The notes beneath the pieces were generated by a model. The model had not been told where the DNA came from and did not search any database. It saw nothing but the letters and a program-made list of their open reading frames with translations. 64,000 nt of DNA, taken from contig SRSI01000028.1 in NCBI GenBank assembly GCA_005656395.1, positions 186,001 to 250,000 on the forward strand. The letters run 5' to 3'. The position numbers and the translations under genes were made by a program. Source of the DNA: Strongyloides papillosus (taxonomy: Eukaryota > Nematoda > Chromadorea > Rhabditida > Strongyloididae). Positions 48,757-61,155 of the stretch are shown one piece after another; positions within the stretch are counted from its first letter, which is position 1, and each line of letters opens with the position of its first letter.

Positions 48757-49909
48757 TCTAAAAATATATCCAAATTTAAATTATTAGAGAAATGTGTAAA
48801 GTTAATTATAAATGTGAATTACAAAATTAGGTCTAATTAAAATAAATGATTTCAAAATTTTTTTTATTATTCATAATAAATACATTTTATCATAGACATA
48901 AATTAAACTTTAAAAATGATAATTAAATAATTTTGGTTTAATAGTATTTAGGAAAAAACGCTTAATATAAGTTTTATTTTAAAAATAATTATGATATGAT
49001 TATTAAGAAAGGAACTGTTAAAGTAATATTTACTACGTTTGGTTCAAAAAATGGTTTTTCAATTTATGACTTTCTTATCTGTAAACATATAATTATCAAA
49101 TACAATTTATAGTAATTATAACATCTACAAACATAATATTTTATTGGAGAAGGCGACAAAAAAGGGAGAATATTAAAAAGAAGGAGTATCCTTTTGTTAT
49201 TGTAGTAAAAATAACTTTAAAATTTATAAGTTGAATGATTGATATTTATGGCATTAATGAAATTTAAAATAAAATAAATTTTTTATTAAAGTAATTGAAG
49301 TATAATTATATTTTAGTTAAAATCTAAGATGTTAATATAATTATAATAATGACCATAAAAAATTTTTTTTGACGTAGTAGCTTTTATATATATTTATATG
49401 CACAATCATATTGATCTGTTGATTATATATGTGTATTAGTAAATTAGAAACGACTTAATTAAAATTTCTTGATTAAATATGACAGTACAAGTATATTTTA
49501 AATTATTTTTTTTAATACTTTTCCAGTTCATTGAATTTATATTTTATTATTATAATATGGAATTAAAGGATATGTTATTATAGATATGTCAACGTTTTTT
49601 ATATCAAAAATTGGTAAAAAAGAAAATGTTAATGTACTTTTTTTATTTAAGAGTATTTTAAAAAAATGAATCTCATTAAAATAAACTTATAAAAAAAACA
49701 CTGTTAAAATAAATTATATTCTAACTACAAAAAATTATATACAATTATTAGTGACAGTTGGATAGTTATTATATGATAATTACACTCAGCATGTTAAAAA
49801 ATTTGTGATTATTTAAAAAAGCTTCTTTAGAAACACTTAAAGAAGTAATAATTATGACAAATTAAAGATATATGAAATAATTTAAAATAAAAAAAATCAT
49901 TTCACCCTA

Positions 49910-49917
49910 TATAAAAG
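49910..49917 (+). promoter_or_regulatory. TATA box of the four-helix membrane protein gene
   Basis: TATAAAAG preceded by the GC-richer CACCC and followed by TGGG, 57 nt before the ATG at 49974. Context and distance suit a core promoter with a short 5' UTR. Confidence 0.5.
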
Positions 49918-49973
49918 TGGGAAATTTTAGATAAAAAATTTATTTTCAATATTTTTTTTGATTCCAAGACAAG

Positions 49974-50819
49974 ATGACATTACCACATAGTGATAATAAT
50001 AATAAATCTAAAAATATTTCTAAAACATGGAGTAGCAGTTATGGAATGCAAATTAAAAAAATGTTCCTTGATAATAGGCAAATAAAATTTGTCCGTCGAT
50101 GGTTTAAAAAAAAAATTGACTTTAGAAATAGGTAAAAAATTCATTAGTCTTAATATTTTTTTAACAAAAAGTTAATTACAGAATAAAATTTAATCATTTG
50201 AAATTGGAACCATTATGTTGTTTACAATCCTGTCTCATTCGTGAAGGATGTATGGCAGTTGCTGTAATTGAAACATTCTTTACTGTAACTTCATTTATAT
50301 GTTTATTTATAAATTATCAAAGAAGTAATGAGTTACCTTTTCAAATTAAAAAAAATGAAATATTTAATATGCATGATTTAGAAAACTTTAGAAATGTTAG
50401 TAAAATACTTTCTATACTCCACAAAATATTTATTACCATTCTCTCTCTTTACAACATCGTAAGTTGATAACTTTATTATTTTATAAAAAAGAAATTTTTT
50501 TTATTACTTTTACATTCAGGTATCTTTAGTATTTTTAATTATCTTTTTAGTTGGACTTTTTATATTTTCAAAGAAAGAGATTGATTATTTTACGTATTTC
50601 TCCTATTTTGCAATAATTTTTAGTTTTATATTTTATTTCTCATTATTTCTTGTTATGATTATCTGTCAAAGAAATTATTGGAATTGGAGTGAAATTTTTA
50701 TACTTTTAATAATGATTTTTAGATTTGTTTTACATTTTTGGTCTGTAAGTGTAACGAAGACGTGTTCACAATTTTTCAATATGCTACAAGTATTTGTTGA
50801 GATGGCAGAAAAAAGTTAA
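49974..50819 (+). CDS. small four-helix membrane protein, family unknown
   Basis: Three exons (49974-50131, 50182-50458, 50520-50819; phases 2 and 0) encode 244 residues. The N-terminal 55 residues are polar and strongly basic (FVRRWFKKKIDFRNR). Four hydrophobic segments follow: about residues 77-97 (VAVIETFFTVTSFICLF), 130-165 spanning the exon 2/3 junction, 170-198 (YFAIIFSFIFYFSLFLVMII) and 207-226 (IFILLIMIFRFVLHF). A Cys-rich stretch (CCLQSCLIREGC) precedes helix 1 and could be palmitoylated or disulphide-bonded. The C-terminus is short and acidic (EMAEKS). A TATA box lies 57 nt upstream. The layout resembles nematode-specific four-pass membrane proteins, but I recognise no family motif, and function cannot be assigned. 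Confidence 0.72.
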
Positions 50820-51438
50820 TCTTAACGTTATTATTACTACTTTAATAATAATCATCGTTAGATAATAAATTTTGATGTTAATGATTATAAAAGTAATGAC
50901 ATGTGTTTTCAATAAAAAAAAATTTTTTCCTTTCATTTTAAATTTTTATTGTTTAGTTATCTAAAATATTTATATATTATATAATTATTTGTTTAGTTAA
51001 GTTATAAAGGAGAATGCAATAAGGTAGATATATTTGTTGTTTATTAACCAAGCAATTTTATTTTTAAATCAAGTCATTATCGCATATAAATTTTATTCGT
51101 AAAGTAATTTATTGAAACAAATAAAAATTTTAGAAAAAAAATGTCAATATAAATTAATTAATGTTAAATTAAATATATAGTTTGCTTAAAGGTAACAACA
51201 ATATCTGAGCTTTGATTGTGGATAGATAATAAAAAATTATAAATTATTTTAGGATGCCATCTTCTATGGATGTATATATGGATCAAAAAAATAGTAAAAT
51301 ATGCATTATTTTTGTGATCAAAATTCTTGATAAGTGAGTAAAATATCAACTTTAGGTTTTGATGGAAATTTTTTTTACATATACTATATTGAGACATTAT
51401 TAAAAACAGTTTAACCTGCTTTTTTGAGTAATTTACTG
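50820..51438. other. convergent spacer between the four-helix protein and the K+ channel
   Basis: AT-rich 3' regions of two facing genes. A 77-codon minus-strand frame at 51164-51397 has no supporting feature and is not called. Confidence 0.55.
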
Positions 51439-54069
51439 TTATTTTGATTTTCTCCTTTCATATGCCCTTTTTGTGTGCTTTTTTGCGGTCTTATCGAACA
51501 TTCTTAGAAGGTCCTTGACTGGACGTTGTTTCTCTGCGTGCATTCCATCAATTGGATCCCAATCTAATTTTTCCATTGATGATTCATCCTAAAAAAAATT
51601 GCCATTAAAGATATATAAAGAAATATAACAAACTTTTAACGATTCAGAACTAACAGAACTTGAACTTGGTGGTTCTTCCAAAATCTTCACATCACATGGT
51701 AATATTTCATTTTTCTTTATATGAAATGTCATCCTTCTACGAGGTTTCTTTTGTTTGAAATGTTTTTTTAAGCGAGTGGGCGCATCTGTCTGAATTTCTG
51801 AATCAATTAACTCTTTTTCTATTGTTTGAATGGAACTATCACTTAAATTAGTCCCTTCCGTTTGCGTTTCAACTACAATATTTTTAATAGCTATTGTTTG
51901 CATCTCCTCATCATTTAATAAAATACCATCTGTTTGTAATGAAATTTCATTAAAAGTTACAATATCCGTCATTGTTTCATTATTAGCTACATCCAACTTA
52001 TTTGTTTGAACCTCTGCATCTTCTTGAATAATAGCTTCACATTGTGTGAATGTATCCAAGATATCTTTTTCCTCAACGTCTGTCTGACTACTTGATTCCT
52101 CGAGAATAGTACTAATTGTTTGAAGAGATTGATCAGAGTGCTCCTTAATATCTGTTTGAGCAAATGATTCAAGGTAGACGATATTAGGTGTAAGTGTTAT
52201 TCTACTTATTGATTCAAATTTTGCGGGATCACTCTCCTTAACAATTGCATCAAAAAGATCGTTTACTAAACTTGGTTCAGCATCCTGAACTTTAAATATT
52301 TTAGGCATACCACTTTTCTCATCAATATCCTCAAGTATTGGTGGAATTTCATATCCATTTTCTTTAGCTTCTTCTTTTATAATTTCTAAGGCATGTTTTC
52401 TTTTCTCTGCTGATATCAATGGCATTAGATATTTTGCTGCTTTATTACTTCCCCATGATTTCATTAATCCCATTGATGCATCAGCATGATCACCATTTTC
52501 TGCCATTTTTGCTGTATATTCCATTAACAATCTTAATAACAATCTTTTGTATAAATCTTCAATAGCTCCTTGGATTACATTTATACACATTGATACTAAT
52601 GATAAACCAACAATTACAAAAACAAAGCATAACACCATCATATCTCTTCTTTTAACAGATAAATCACCTAGACCAATTGTTGATAAACTAATAAACATAA
52701 AATAACAACTTTCTCCATATGTCCAATCATGTTCCCATAATTTAAATAGTAATGCACAAAAAAATATCCATCCAATAGTTACACTTAAAGCAACTAAAAC
52801 ATGCATTCTTGGTGGTGGTGCATCTATATCCTCAAGATCTTCTTCATCAAACAACTCTATATCATTATCATCTTTCTTTTCTATTTCGTTATCATCAATT
52901 GTTATAGCCGTATCAATTGATGGCCTTATACAAAATATTGGTATAACAGGATTATCATTATATGTTATTTCTGGTATCTCAAAAACTTTCTCTTCAAGTT
53001 CTTTTTCAAAAGCACCTTTGGAACTAACAGATAATCTTAGTGACAAATCATTAGGTCTAAAATTGTGTCATTATTTTTTTAAATATTTTTATATCAAGGT
53101 TTACTTAAACATACGTTGTTAATGAACACTTATGACTTATATCACCACCAATTTTTGGTCCATTATTATTACTCACTAATTCACCTTGTTCTATTAAATC
53201 ACAAATATCATGTTCACTTTTTTTTCTACGCAACTTTGAGAAAATGAATGAATATGTTTCTGATATCCAATCTAACCCTTCATTAATAGTAACATAAAGA
53301 AATTTTCCTAAATCACTTAAAGTAACAAGCATTAATGGTATACCAAATATTGCATAAATAATAGTTAAAATTCTACCCCATGTTGTTTCACATGCGATAT
53401 CACCATAACCAATTGTTGTAAATATTGTTCCTGAAAAATACATTGCCGAGGACCACGTCCATATTGGATCGATATTAAAATCAACCTCAATTTCATTGTG
53501 AAAATTAGCGATAGCGTCATTAATCTCCTTACGCCTTTGTGAGGAATTTCGTAATGCCCGATCTTGAAATATTTCGTCCATTCTCTTTAAAAAATAAAGC
53601 TTTTCTCTTTTATAATTTTGATATCTTTAAAATGAGTATAATATATAATAATAATATATACATATTAAATAACTTACATTTCCAATTTTTTTAAGTTACT
53701 ATTACCACTTTCTATCCATAAGAAAAGAGCTGCACCAGCAACCATATAAAGCATCACAAAAAATAGTGGTGTAAGATATTTTAAATGCCTTTTTTTGTAA
53801 ATTCTTTTAAATACCTTCAAAATATTTGAGGGTGATAAACGTTGTTTCCAAGTTAACGGTGATTTTTCAACTAATGATTTTTTTAATTCATAAATATGAT
53901 TGGCAAGTGATAAATTCCCCTTCCCACTACCAATAGATTCGTCTTTCCTTATAGATGGTTTATTGTGGGTACTTGTGTTTGCTGAAACCCTTGAAATTCT
54001 TCGTTGTTGTGGTCCTGCTAATCTACTACTTGATGGATGGTGGGAGGCTGATTTTAATAGAATTGGCAT
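51439..54069 (-). CDS. two-pore-domain (K2P/TWK) potassium channel with a long repeat-bearing tail
   Basis: Four exons on the minus strand (54069-53678, 53582-53115, 53056-51634, 51588-51439; phases 2, 2, 0) encode 810 residues. The order is K2P: cytoplasmic N-terminus (1-97), M1 (98-119, LFFVMLYMVAGAALFLWIE), pore loop 1 with filter TIGYGD (187-192), M2 (202-226, IIYAIFGIPLMLVTLSDLGK), an unusually long cytoplasmic loop (227-371) with an acidic run (EEDLEDID), M3 (372-395), pore loop 2 with filter TIGLGD (413-418), M4 (426-448). It would carry background K+ current as a dimer and set resting potential in nerve or muscle. The tail of about 360 residues has a conserved part (LMEYTAKMAENGDH, PLISAEKRKHALEI) and then a 12-residue-period QT repeat (587-709), followed by a basic cluster (KQKKPRRR). 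Which C. elegans twk gene is orthologous cannot be told from memory. Confidence 0.93.
51778..52179 (-). repeat. dodecapeptide QT-motif array in the K+ channel tail
   Basis: Within the channel's third exon the tail carries QTD, QTI, QTD, QCE, QTN, MTD, QTD, QTI, QTE, QTI, QTD. The Gln (or its Met replacement) falls at residues 587, 599, 611, 625, 637, 649, 661, 673, 685, 697 and 709: exactly 12 apart except one step of 14. Linkers are acidic, Ser/Asn-rich and probably disordered. The core [S/T/V/I/A/L]-Q-T resembles LC8 dynein light chain binding motifs, and regular spacing near 12 residues is known from multivalent LC8 partners such as Nup159. Function is inference. Confidence 0.8.
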
Positions 54070-57000
54070 TTTACTTCTTTAAAAAATAAGGTTTATTGAA
54101 AAAAGAGAAAGTGAGATTAATTTATAGGTATGAAAATAGGATAAAAAAAATTTATCTTACAATAACATTTGATAACTTTTTATGTTTATAAAAAGCACAT
54201 ATGCCATAGTAATTTTAAAAAAAATAAGTTGTAATTTAAAAAAATTTTAATTTAAAAAAAAGAACATTATTTATTGGCAATACAATGGTGTAATTTAATA
54301 GCTACTAAAGCTATTATTATAACATTTAATGCGTACATATCTATTTATTCACCTTTATCACCCGAAATAATATAATATTTTTAGAAATAACTCAGTAAAA
54401 TATTAAGATTTGTTATATTATAGGAGAAGGATGGCTTTATTATAATACATAAACATACTTTGATTTTTTCTAACTAACCCTTATTAAATTGTGATTATAC
54501 ACAAACACACAAATTAACGAATGTGTCTTAACACCAGATTAAAATTATCTTTCTAATTACAACCTGAATATATCAAATGTTTATAATTCTCATTGAATAT
54601 ATTTTACTACTACTTAAACTTGGAACAACAAATGACAGAAGGATTGTCATTAATTAAGGAGACTCTGTTACTCAAAATAAGACCCACATTGTTATAATAA
54701 CAATGCCTATCTTCTCATGATAGCAATTTTTTTAAATTTTTTTTTAACTTTCTAAAGACTTTATTTCTCCAACAATTCTTTTCGTTTTACAATTATTTTT
54801 ATATAAAAATTTGTAAAAAAATAAATAGTTTTTTTAACACATATAAAAAATGGATTACTTTTTTATATACTTGCAATCAGACAAGGTGAATGTGATTAAA
54901 ATAAATATGTATTTGTCACATTTTATCTGTTTTGTCTGTTATATGAGAATGATGATGTTCATATTAAACTCCACTACATTACAACATTTGATAAATTAAT
55001 GTGATATACCCTCAAGTTGATAAAATATAATTCTAGTAGGTGATTTAACTATTAAAAAGACAATCTACTGTCAGTTGTTTAAATATCTACACTTTTGATT
55101 ATAATAAAGATATATTTTTAAATTTCTATATTAAATTAAATGATAATTACAGACAAGAAAGATCTTTTTTGCACTTTTTCTAGTAAAATCAAGCTACATC
55201 ACAACACATACATACTTACACATATATATAAAATATTTAATATAATAAATTTTAGTTACCTTACTTTTGGTAATATATGTGAGGGCATTTCTTAAAACAT
55301 TTTATTTTCCCATTAAAGAAAAAGTTATTTTAAAATATTTTAAAGAATCTACATGTCTTTTCTTATAAAAGTCTATATATTAGTACAACTTTTTTTTATT
55401 CTTATTACAACTATTCTATCAAGTGCGATAAAAATTAACAAAAACTCATGTAAAAAGTTAGAAAAAGAACTTGGTCTGGATATGTTAATATGTTAAAATA
55501 AAATTTGCAAATTGTTAGAATTTTTAAAATTAATGAAATTAGCTTATTTTTCAATATACTTGGATTTGAATTTCTAAATTAATAGTTTTTAATGTATTTC
55601 AGTTGATCAAATAAAAAAATTTTTTCACTAAAATTGTACTATTCTTTTTTTAATAATGATGTGTATTTTTAATTTTTGAATAAATTTCTTTCATGCATAA
55701 AGATTGTACTTTAAATCAATTAAAATGATAAGTTTTATAGGCAATGGATATTACTATATTTAGAAATTTTTTATTATTATTTCAAAAAGTATAATTAATT
55801 TAAACGTAAAAAATTTTGTCATCATAAATTAATAAAATAGACTTTTATAAATATTCTTTAATAAATGCTTTACTTTTCATATGAGCTTCATGTTATAATA
55901 AAAGATTTATGTTTTATAATTTGAATGTTTTTTACTAAGAATAAATAGTGTTGTTGTATGTGTTACAAATATAAAAAGCCCATAAATAAATTCTTTATTT
56001 AATTTGATTGCTATTGTAAACTATAATATACATTTAGCATAAAAACTATATGTAGTTGCTATAAAATAAACATCTTAGAATTATCATAAATACACCAAAA
56101 TGAAAACAAATACTATTTTAAAGATGAAGTTAATCATGGTAGTAGTAAAGCATACAAATAATATTAAACTTGTAGTTTGATACCATTATTAAATTGTTAT
56201 AATTGATATTGAGTACATAATATCTAATATTTCTATTTAATTTAGTAGAATATGCAAAAAACAGTAAAATAGTGATTAGAAAATATTGAGTAAAATATAG
56301 ACGATATTAGAATTTCTTTGCACAAGAGTTCAGTTTGAACTTAATAATAATTTTTAAATAAAAGAGTTGTAAAATTTTTAGTACAGTATGGAAAATTGAT
56401 TGATAAACTACAAAAGTTAAATCGATTTACTTTTATTCTACTTTCTTTTCTTACGAAAAATTTTCAAAATAGATCTTTAATTGGAAGATAAAATATCTCT
56501 ATTGTTATGATAATGAATATTTCAATATGTTAATTGCATATTTTTCTATTTAAGTTAAGCTCATTAACTAAATGTTCTGAAATATGCTTTAAAATTTTGA
56601 ATGGTTATAACTTTTTTAATATTGTTTGTCAAGTTATACTCATATAGTTACTTAACTGCTATTTTTTATTATGTATCTCAAAATAATCTATGAGAAAAAG
56701 AAATGAGAAAAAAATTTTTGTTCTTTCATATCTCTTTTCACTTTTAACCGATTGTTATGTGTAAATAGCCAAAAGATGTGTTTTTTCTAACTTAGAGAAC
56801 AAAATAGGTCTCAAGATTTTTGACTATAATCGGCCAAGTTATATTTGAAAAAACCGTTTTGTAACATTTGTACATAGATTTGACCAGGGTACAACGTTGT
56901 CTAAAATAAATAAGATATGATGGTTTATATATCCTTTGAAAGATCAATTTCCAGAATATTGCGGAAATACAATTTCAAAGATATTAATTATTGTCTAGCA

Positions 57001-58379
57001 AAGTTGTGAATTAAAGAGTTGTGACTATTTTGAAAAAAAATTAAAAGTTAAACAGCTATAATTTAGTCATAACATGATGAAAACAAATAATGTAATATCT
57101 GTTATATAGATCAAAGTCTACCTTAAACAATGACAGTTTAACAAAGTTTAAGCTTAACAAGATAGAAGTTATGTTAATTTAAATGTCAACTTTTTCGTTC
57201 TCTTTTCATTTTTTCCACAAAAGTCAATTTTGCATTCAGCTCAACTTTCCTCAAATTTTGTCAATTTTTATGATTAAATAGTCTATAGATGTATTTTTTT
57301 CTACCTTAATTGTAGATAAAGGGTTCTAAAAAGTAACAGTCCATAATAGCCCATGTTATTTTTAAAAAACAACACTTTTTTAGACACTTTTGTTTAATTT
57401 TGTGTTAAAAATAACATTTATAAAAGTTAATAGACCTTTTCAATTACTATTTATTTTGAAATGAACAACTCAAAAATAAAAAGAAAACTTAAGATTATAA
57501 AGATTAGCCAAAAGTTGTCCATGTTATGAATTTAAAGGGGTGATAACAATTTTTTAACCAATTATTCTAATATAATGTGTTAGAAGATAAAATTAAGCCA
57601 TCAGAAGAAAATTGCTTTCAACTTTTTAATTAATTTCATAGAACAATATTTTTAAAATTACCAACTTTATTATTCATAAAAATAATTTAGAAAAAAATAA
57701 ATTATTAAGATAGAAAATGTTATTTTTTATCTACTATTACCACCATCTTGATTCTAAAAAAATTTTAAATTATCGACAGCATTCCTGTCTTTTTTTCCTG
57801 CTCGATCTTTTCTTCATTTACTTCTATTCTTCTTTTTTTTATTTTTTAGCCCTTTTTTTTATCGAAAAAGCCTTTTCGACTTTCTTTCTTAATTCAGCTT
57901 TTTTTCATTTCGTACTCATCACTTTTTTTTAATTTTTCTAATAGTTCTAACAAAATAACGAATTTAAAAAAAAGGAGCTAAAAATTCCAAAATTAGGACA
58001 AAAATAATAATAATGAATTAAAAGGATTTTAAACTTTTTAACTAAACTTATTATTTTTCTTCCACATAGTCAAAATTAAATACATTTTGTCTACCATATC
58101 TGCTGAGGATAAGGTCAAGAGTTTTTTGCGAATAACGGAAAATGTGGATACTAGCGAACCGTAATATTTCTATTTTCCGTACACTAAGACTTTCAAATTT
58201 TAATAATATAAAAGTTGTATGAAAGTATTTTTTATCAGAAATACACCAATAACAAAAACCTATAATAGAAAAAAAATAAATTGAAGGTAAAAAAATATGA
58301 TGAAACATAAAAATATGACCTTAAAAGTAAAAACATTAAATCTTGTTAATTTTTATCTCTAGTAGTAGAAATCGTAAAA
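54070..58379. other. AT-rich desert upstream of the K+ channel
   Basis: No gene supported. The first kilobase presumably holds the channel promoter. From about 56600 to 57560 the sequence changes texture and contains weak long-spaced direct repeats (see findings). T-rich frames such as 57717-57932 are not coding. Confidence 0.5.
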
Positions 58380-59780
58380 ATGGGAAGTTCCTCTACTTTT
58401 TATAAAAACATTGTTATTACAAATTGTTGCTTTTGTTTCTTTAACTTGATAAACAAGTTCTTTAAAGGCTTCAAAGATTCACTAATTTTGCTAGTTATTT
58501 TATGCTACGCTCAATCATTGGATTATAATCTATTATTTGACCTGTCAATGTTTGTACCGTTGAAAATATTTTAGCATATTTATCAAATGTCCATGTTTTT
58601 GGCAGTTGTTAGATTTCATCCTCATCATTTTCTTCGCCTGGAGACGAATTATCAAGATCTTTCGATTTCTCATTGATGAGGATATCAAAATAATTATCAA
58701 TGTATTAATTTACTTTTTTTCTGTCATATCGTCAAATTCCCCTCCATCTATATATTTTGCAGCTTTAATAGTTGCTGTTATATGAGTGTTGATGTAATTG
58801 GTGTCTTGGGAATTACAAACAACATCACCTAGCAACTTTTTCCGCCACACAATTATAATTACAGGCTTTGATAAATCCATTGCCCATTTGAAAAATATAA
58901 TAGCTTCTACAATCGTAAATGATTTCCAACATTCCATGACTTCAATACTATCAAAATCTCCAACAACAGAAAAAATAAATCATATCAAAAGCTTGTCGAG
59001 TATACAAGGCCTCAAAACATCCAATAATTTCTTGGTCTAATGGTTCAAGTAGAGGTAGTGCATTGAAAGATAAAAGAATCGCCTCAACATTTCTATATTC
59101 TGGCATTAAAGACAGAGGATGTCCGGGAGTATTATCAACTACCAATAAAACTTTTAATGATAATCCTTTTCTCTCCAAGTATTTCTTCACCTCTGTAATA
59201 AAATAATGATAAAAGCATTGAGTATATAATATGAAAGCAACTCAAACTTTTAAATTTTATTGTCGAAGAATATGTGAACAGTTATATTTTTTAAAGCCCT
59301 GGGATTCTTTAGTCGAAAAACGACCAGGGTTTCAACATACAACCAGCTACGTTGTCACATAGTTAAAAGTTAATCTTTCTTTGAATGCTGTGAAAGCTGC
59401 CGCATGCTTAAAAGTTTTATGAATGCATGTGCATTGTGACATTTTTTCTAATCGGGGACAGTCTTGTCACAATTAAATATATTTTTTAAAATGATGATTT
59501 CCGTAATAAATTATTTTCTTAGTTCCGACAGCAAGCAATGCAGCAGCCACTGCAAATTTATAGGCCAACTCTATAGTAATTTTTATATTTTTCAAATTAA
59601 ACTTGTTTTGGAATCTGTGAAGCTACTCCTTACTTGTCGTAAATATTCTTTCTTTTTCCCCTGTTTCATTTTGCGGTTGCATGTCTTCATACAAGATCAA
59701 TACTATTTGCCATAACATGCTAAGTTTATTGAAATTTTTTTCTTTGTCATATCTTTCAGACACAAATTCAAAGCTTTTTA
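58380..59780 (-). pseudogene. decayed pogo/Tigger-type DDE transposase
   Basis: Minus-strand remains of a transposase of the Tc1/mariner pogo group (Tigger/Jerky branch). In order along the protein: an HRFQNKFNLKNIKI piece near 59630 matching the CENP-B-type DNA-binding region; IFNCDKT near 59480, the position of the first catalytic Asp; NVAGCMLKPW and RLKNPRALKN near 59300-59350; an intact 79-codon stretch at 59190-58951 with VLLVVDNTPGHP (second Asp) and LEPLDQEIIGCFEALY (third acidic site); WKSFTIVEAI and VWRKKLLGDVV near 58930-58840; and a C-terminal IDYNPMIERSIK near 58520. Several frameshifts and stops separate these parts, so it cannot make a full transposase. Terminal inverted repeats were not defined; a GC-rich patch at 60140-60235 may belong to the element's 5' end. 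Confidence 0.78.
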
Positions 59781-61155
59781 AACATTGAATAATATTTCAT
59801 TACATACTGCAGAAGTTACCGTTGCAAAATCTGGTCAATGGAAAACTGGAACGAATTCTTTCTTTGTTTCTTATCACTTCACCTACTAAGAATTCATTTT
59901 TATTGTAGATTTTGGCTATTTTTATAATTGAATAATTTTTCATCTCAATCATATAAATAATTTTTAATTTTTTACCTATGTTAAGTACTTCTCTTTTTTT
60001 TTGTTTTTAAAATCATTTTTATGTAATTAAAAAATTTTTTTTTCAATACAATTGTAGACAGCATTGTTCTTTAAAATGACTAAATTTAAAAAAAAATGAG
60101 AAATGTAATGGTAAATAGAATTTGTACTTTTAGATAGTTAAAAGAACAAAACAACGTGTCGCCCTCCCCATGTTACAACTTTCTGGTAATTTTTAAATCG
60201 TGGATACGGCGGGTAGACCTTTATTGAGTGTATTTTTTTTTACAAAATAATTAAAATTAATAGCTTGTTTTACTATCAGTGATTACACATATTTTCAAAA
60301 TCGATGGGATTTTTATATATATTTTTGTATCAGAATTTAATTGGTTTTTACTACCATGATAACGTGTATTTTACTTGTTTTCTTGTCAAACTGGCTGTCA
60401 TTCGTAGATTTTATGGAATATATTTCTTTTTTTAATCAAATTCACCAGCTTTCTTCAAACTTCGAGATAAAAAAGTTTAGTTTCCAACGTTACTGCTATT
60501 AAAGTATAAGAACATAAAATAAGATTAGAATTATATAGTGATATAATTTAAAAAGTCATTCAAAATTAAATAATCACTATAGTTTTTCAAATTATAATGA
60601 CACCTCATTTTGTTAGTTTCCATAAATTATAAACTAAACATTACGAATAAAATTACATCACTTTTAAATAATAACATCACTAATAATTAACCATTTTAAT
60701 AATTTTAATAATTTTCAAATAAAGGAATTTTAATTTTTTTCCATCTTGATTTAAAACAGCCTTTTTAAATATATGTATTTATTGAAATTGTATAAAATAT
60801 AATTATGACAAGAAATATCTTTCGATTGAAATTTTTAGTAATTATTTTAAGTTATTTTCTAAAATTGCTTTCTATAAATAGAAACAATTTTATGGTACTC
60901 ATATAAAATAATTGTCGAAATATTCTAATTATAAATCAATTGACATTATTACATTTACCCATGTATAGTATAAATAATAACTTCTATGCAAGATTACGGT
61001 TTTTATAAAAGAATGAAATGCTCCATAAATTAATTTTATTTAATATTAAAATAAAGTTTTTAACCACAATATATGAATAAAAAAAAGTCCCTTATTAAAA
61101 AAAGATGATAGAAATAAATTTGGATGTAGGCTAATAGTAAAATCCTTTTTTTCAT
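59781..61155. other. AT-rich spacer with a GC-rich patch at 60140-60235
   Basis: Mostly AT-rich DNA. The patch (GTGTCGCCCTCCCCATG; GGATACGGCGGGTAGACC) is far more GC-rich than its surroundings and contains no coding frame. It lies upstream of the transposase relic in that gene's orientation and may be a transposon end. The rest includes the TTC38 3' UTR. Confidence 0.4.

Larger units (their letters stand above)
48592..49973. other. shared divergent promoter region of the SLC17 and four-helix protein genes
   Basis: Both flanking genes are read outward from here. On the minus strand, TATAAATA at 48749-48756 and a TTTTTTCAG at about 48644 (a leader-type acceptor) precede the transporter. On the plus strand a strong TATA box at 49910 precedes the small membrane protein. 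The 1.1 kb between them is AT-rich without a coding frame. Confidence 0.5.

Noticed and set aside
51164..51397. 77-codon minus-strand frame between two gene ends
   Set aside because: Lies in convergent 3' regions, no acceptor or donor in phase with neighbours, composition not distinctive.
57717..57932. 71-codon frame rich in Phe and Leu
   Set aside because: Produced by long T runs; no other coding sign.
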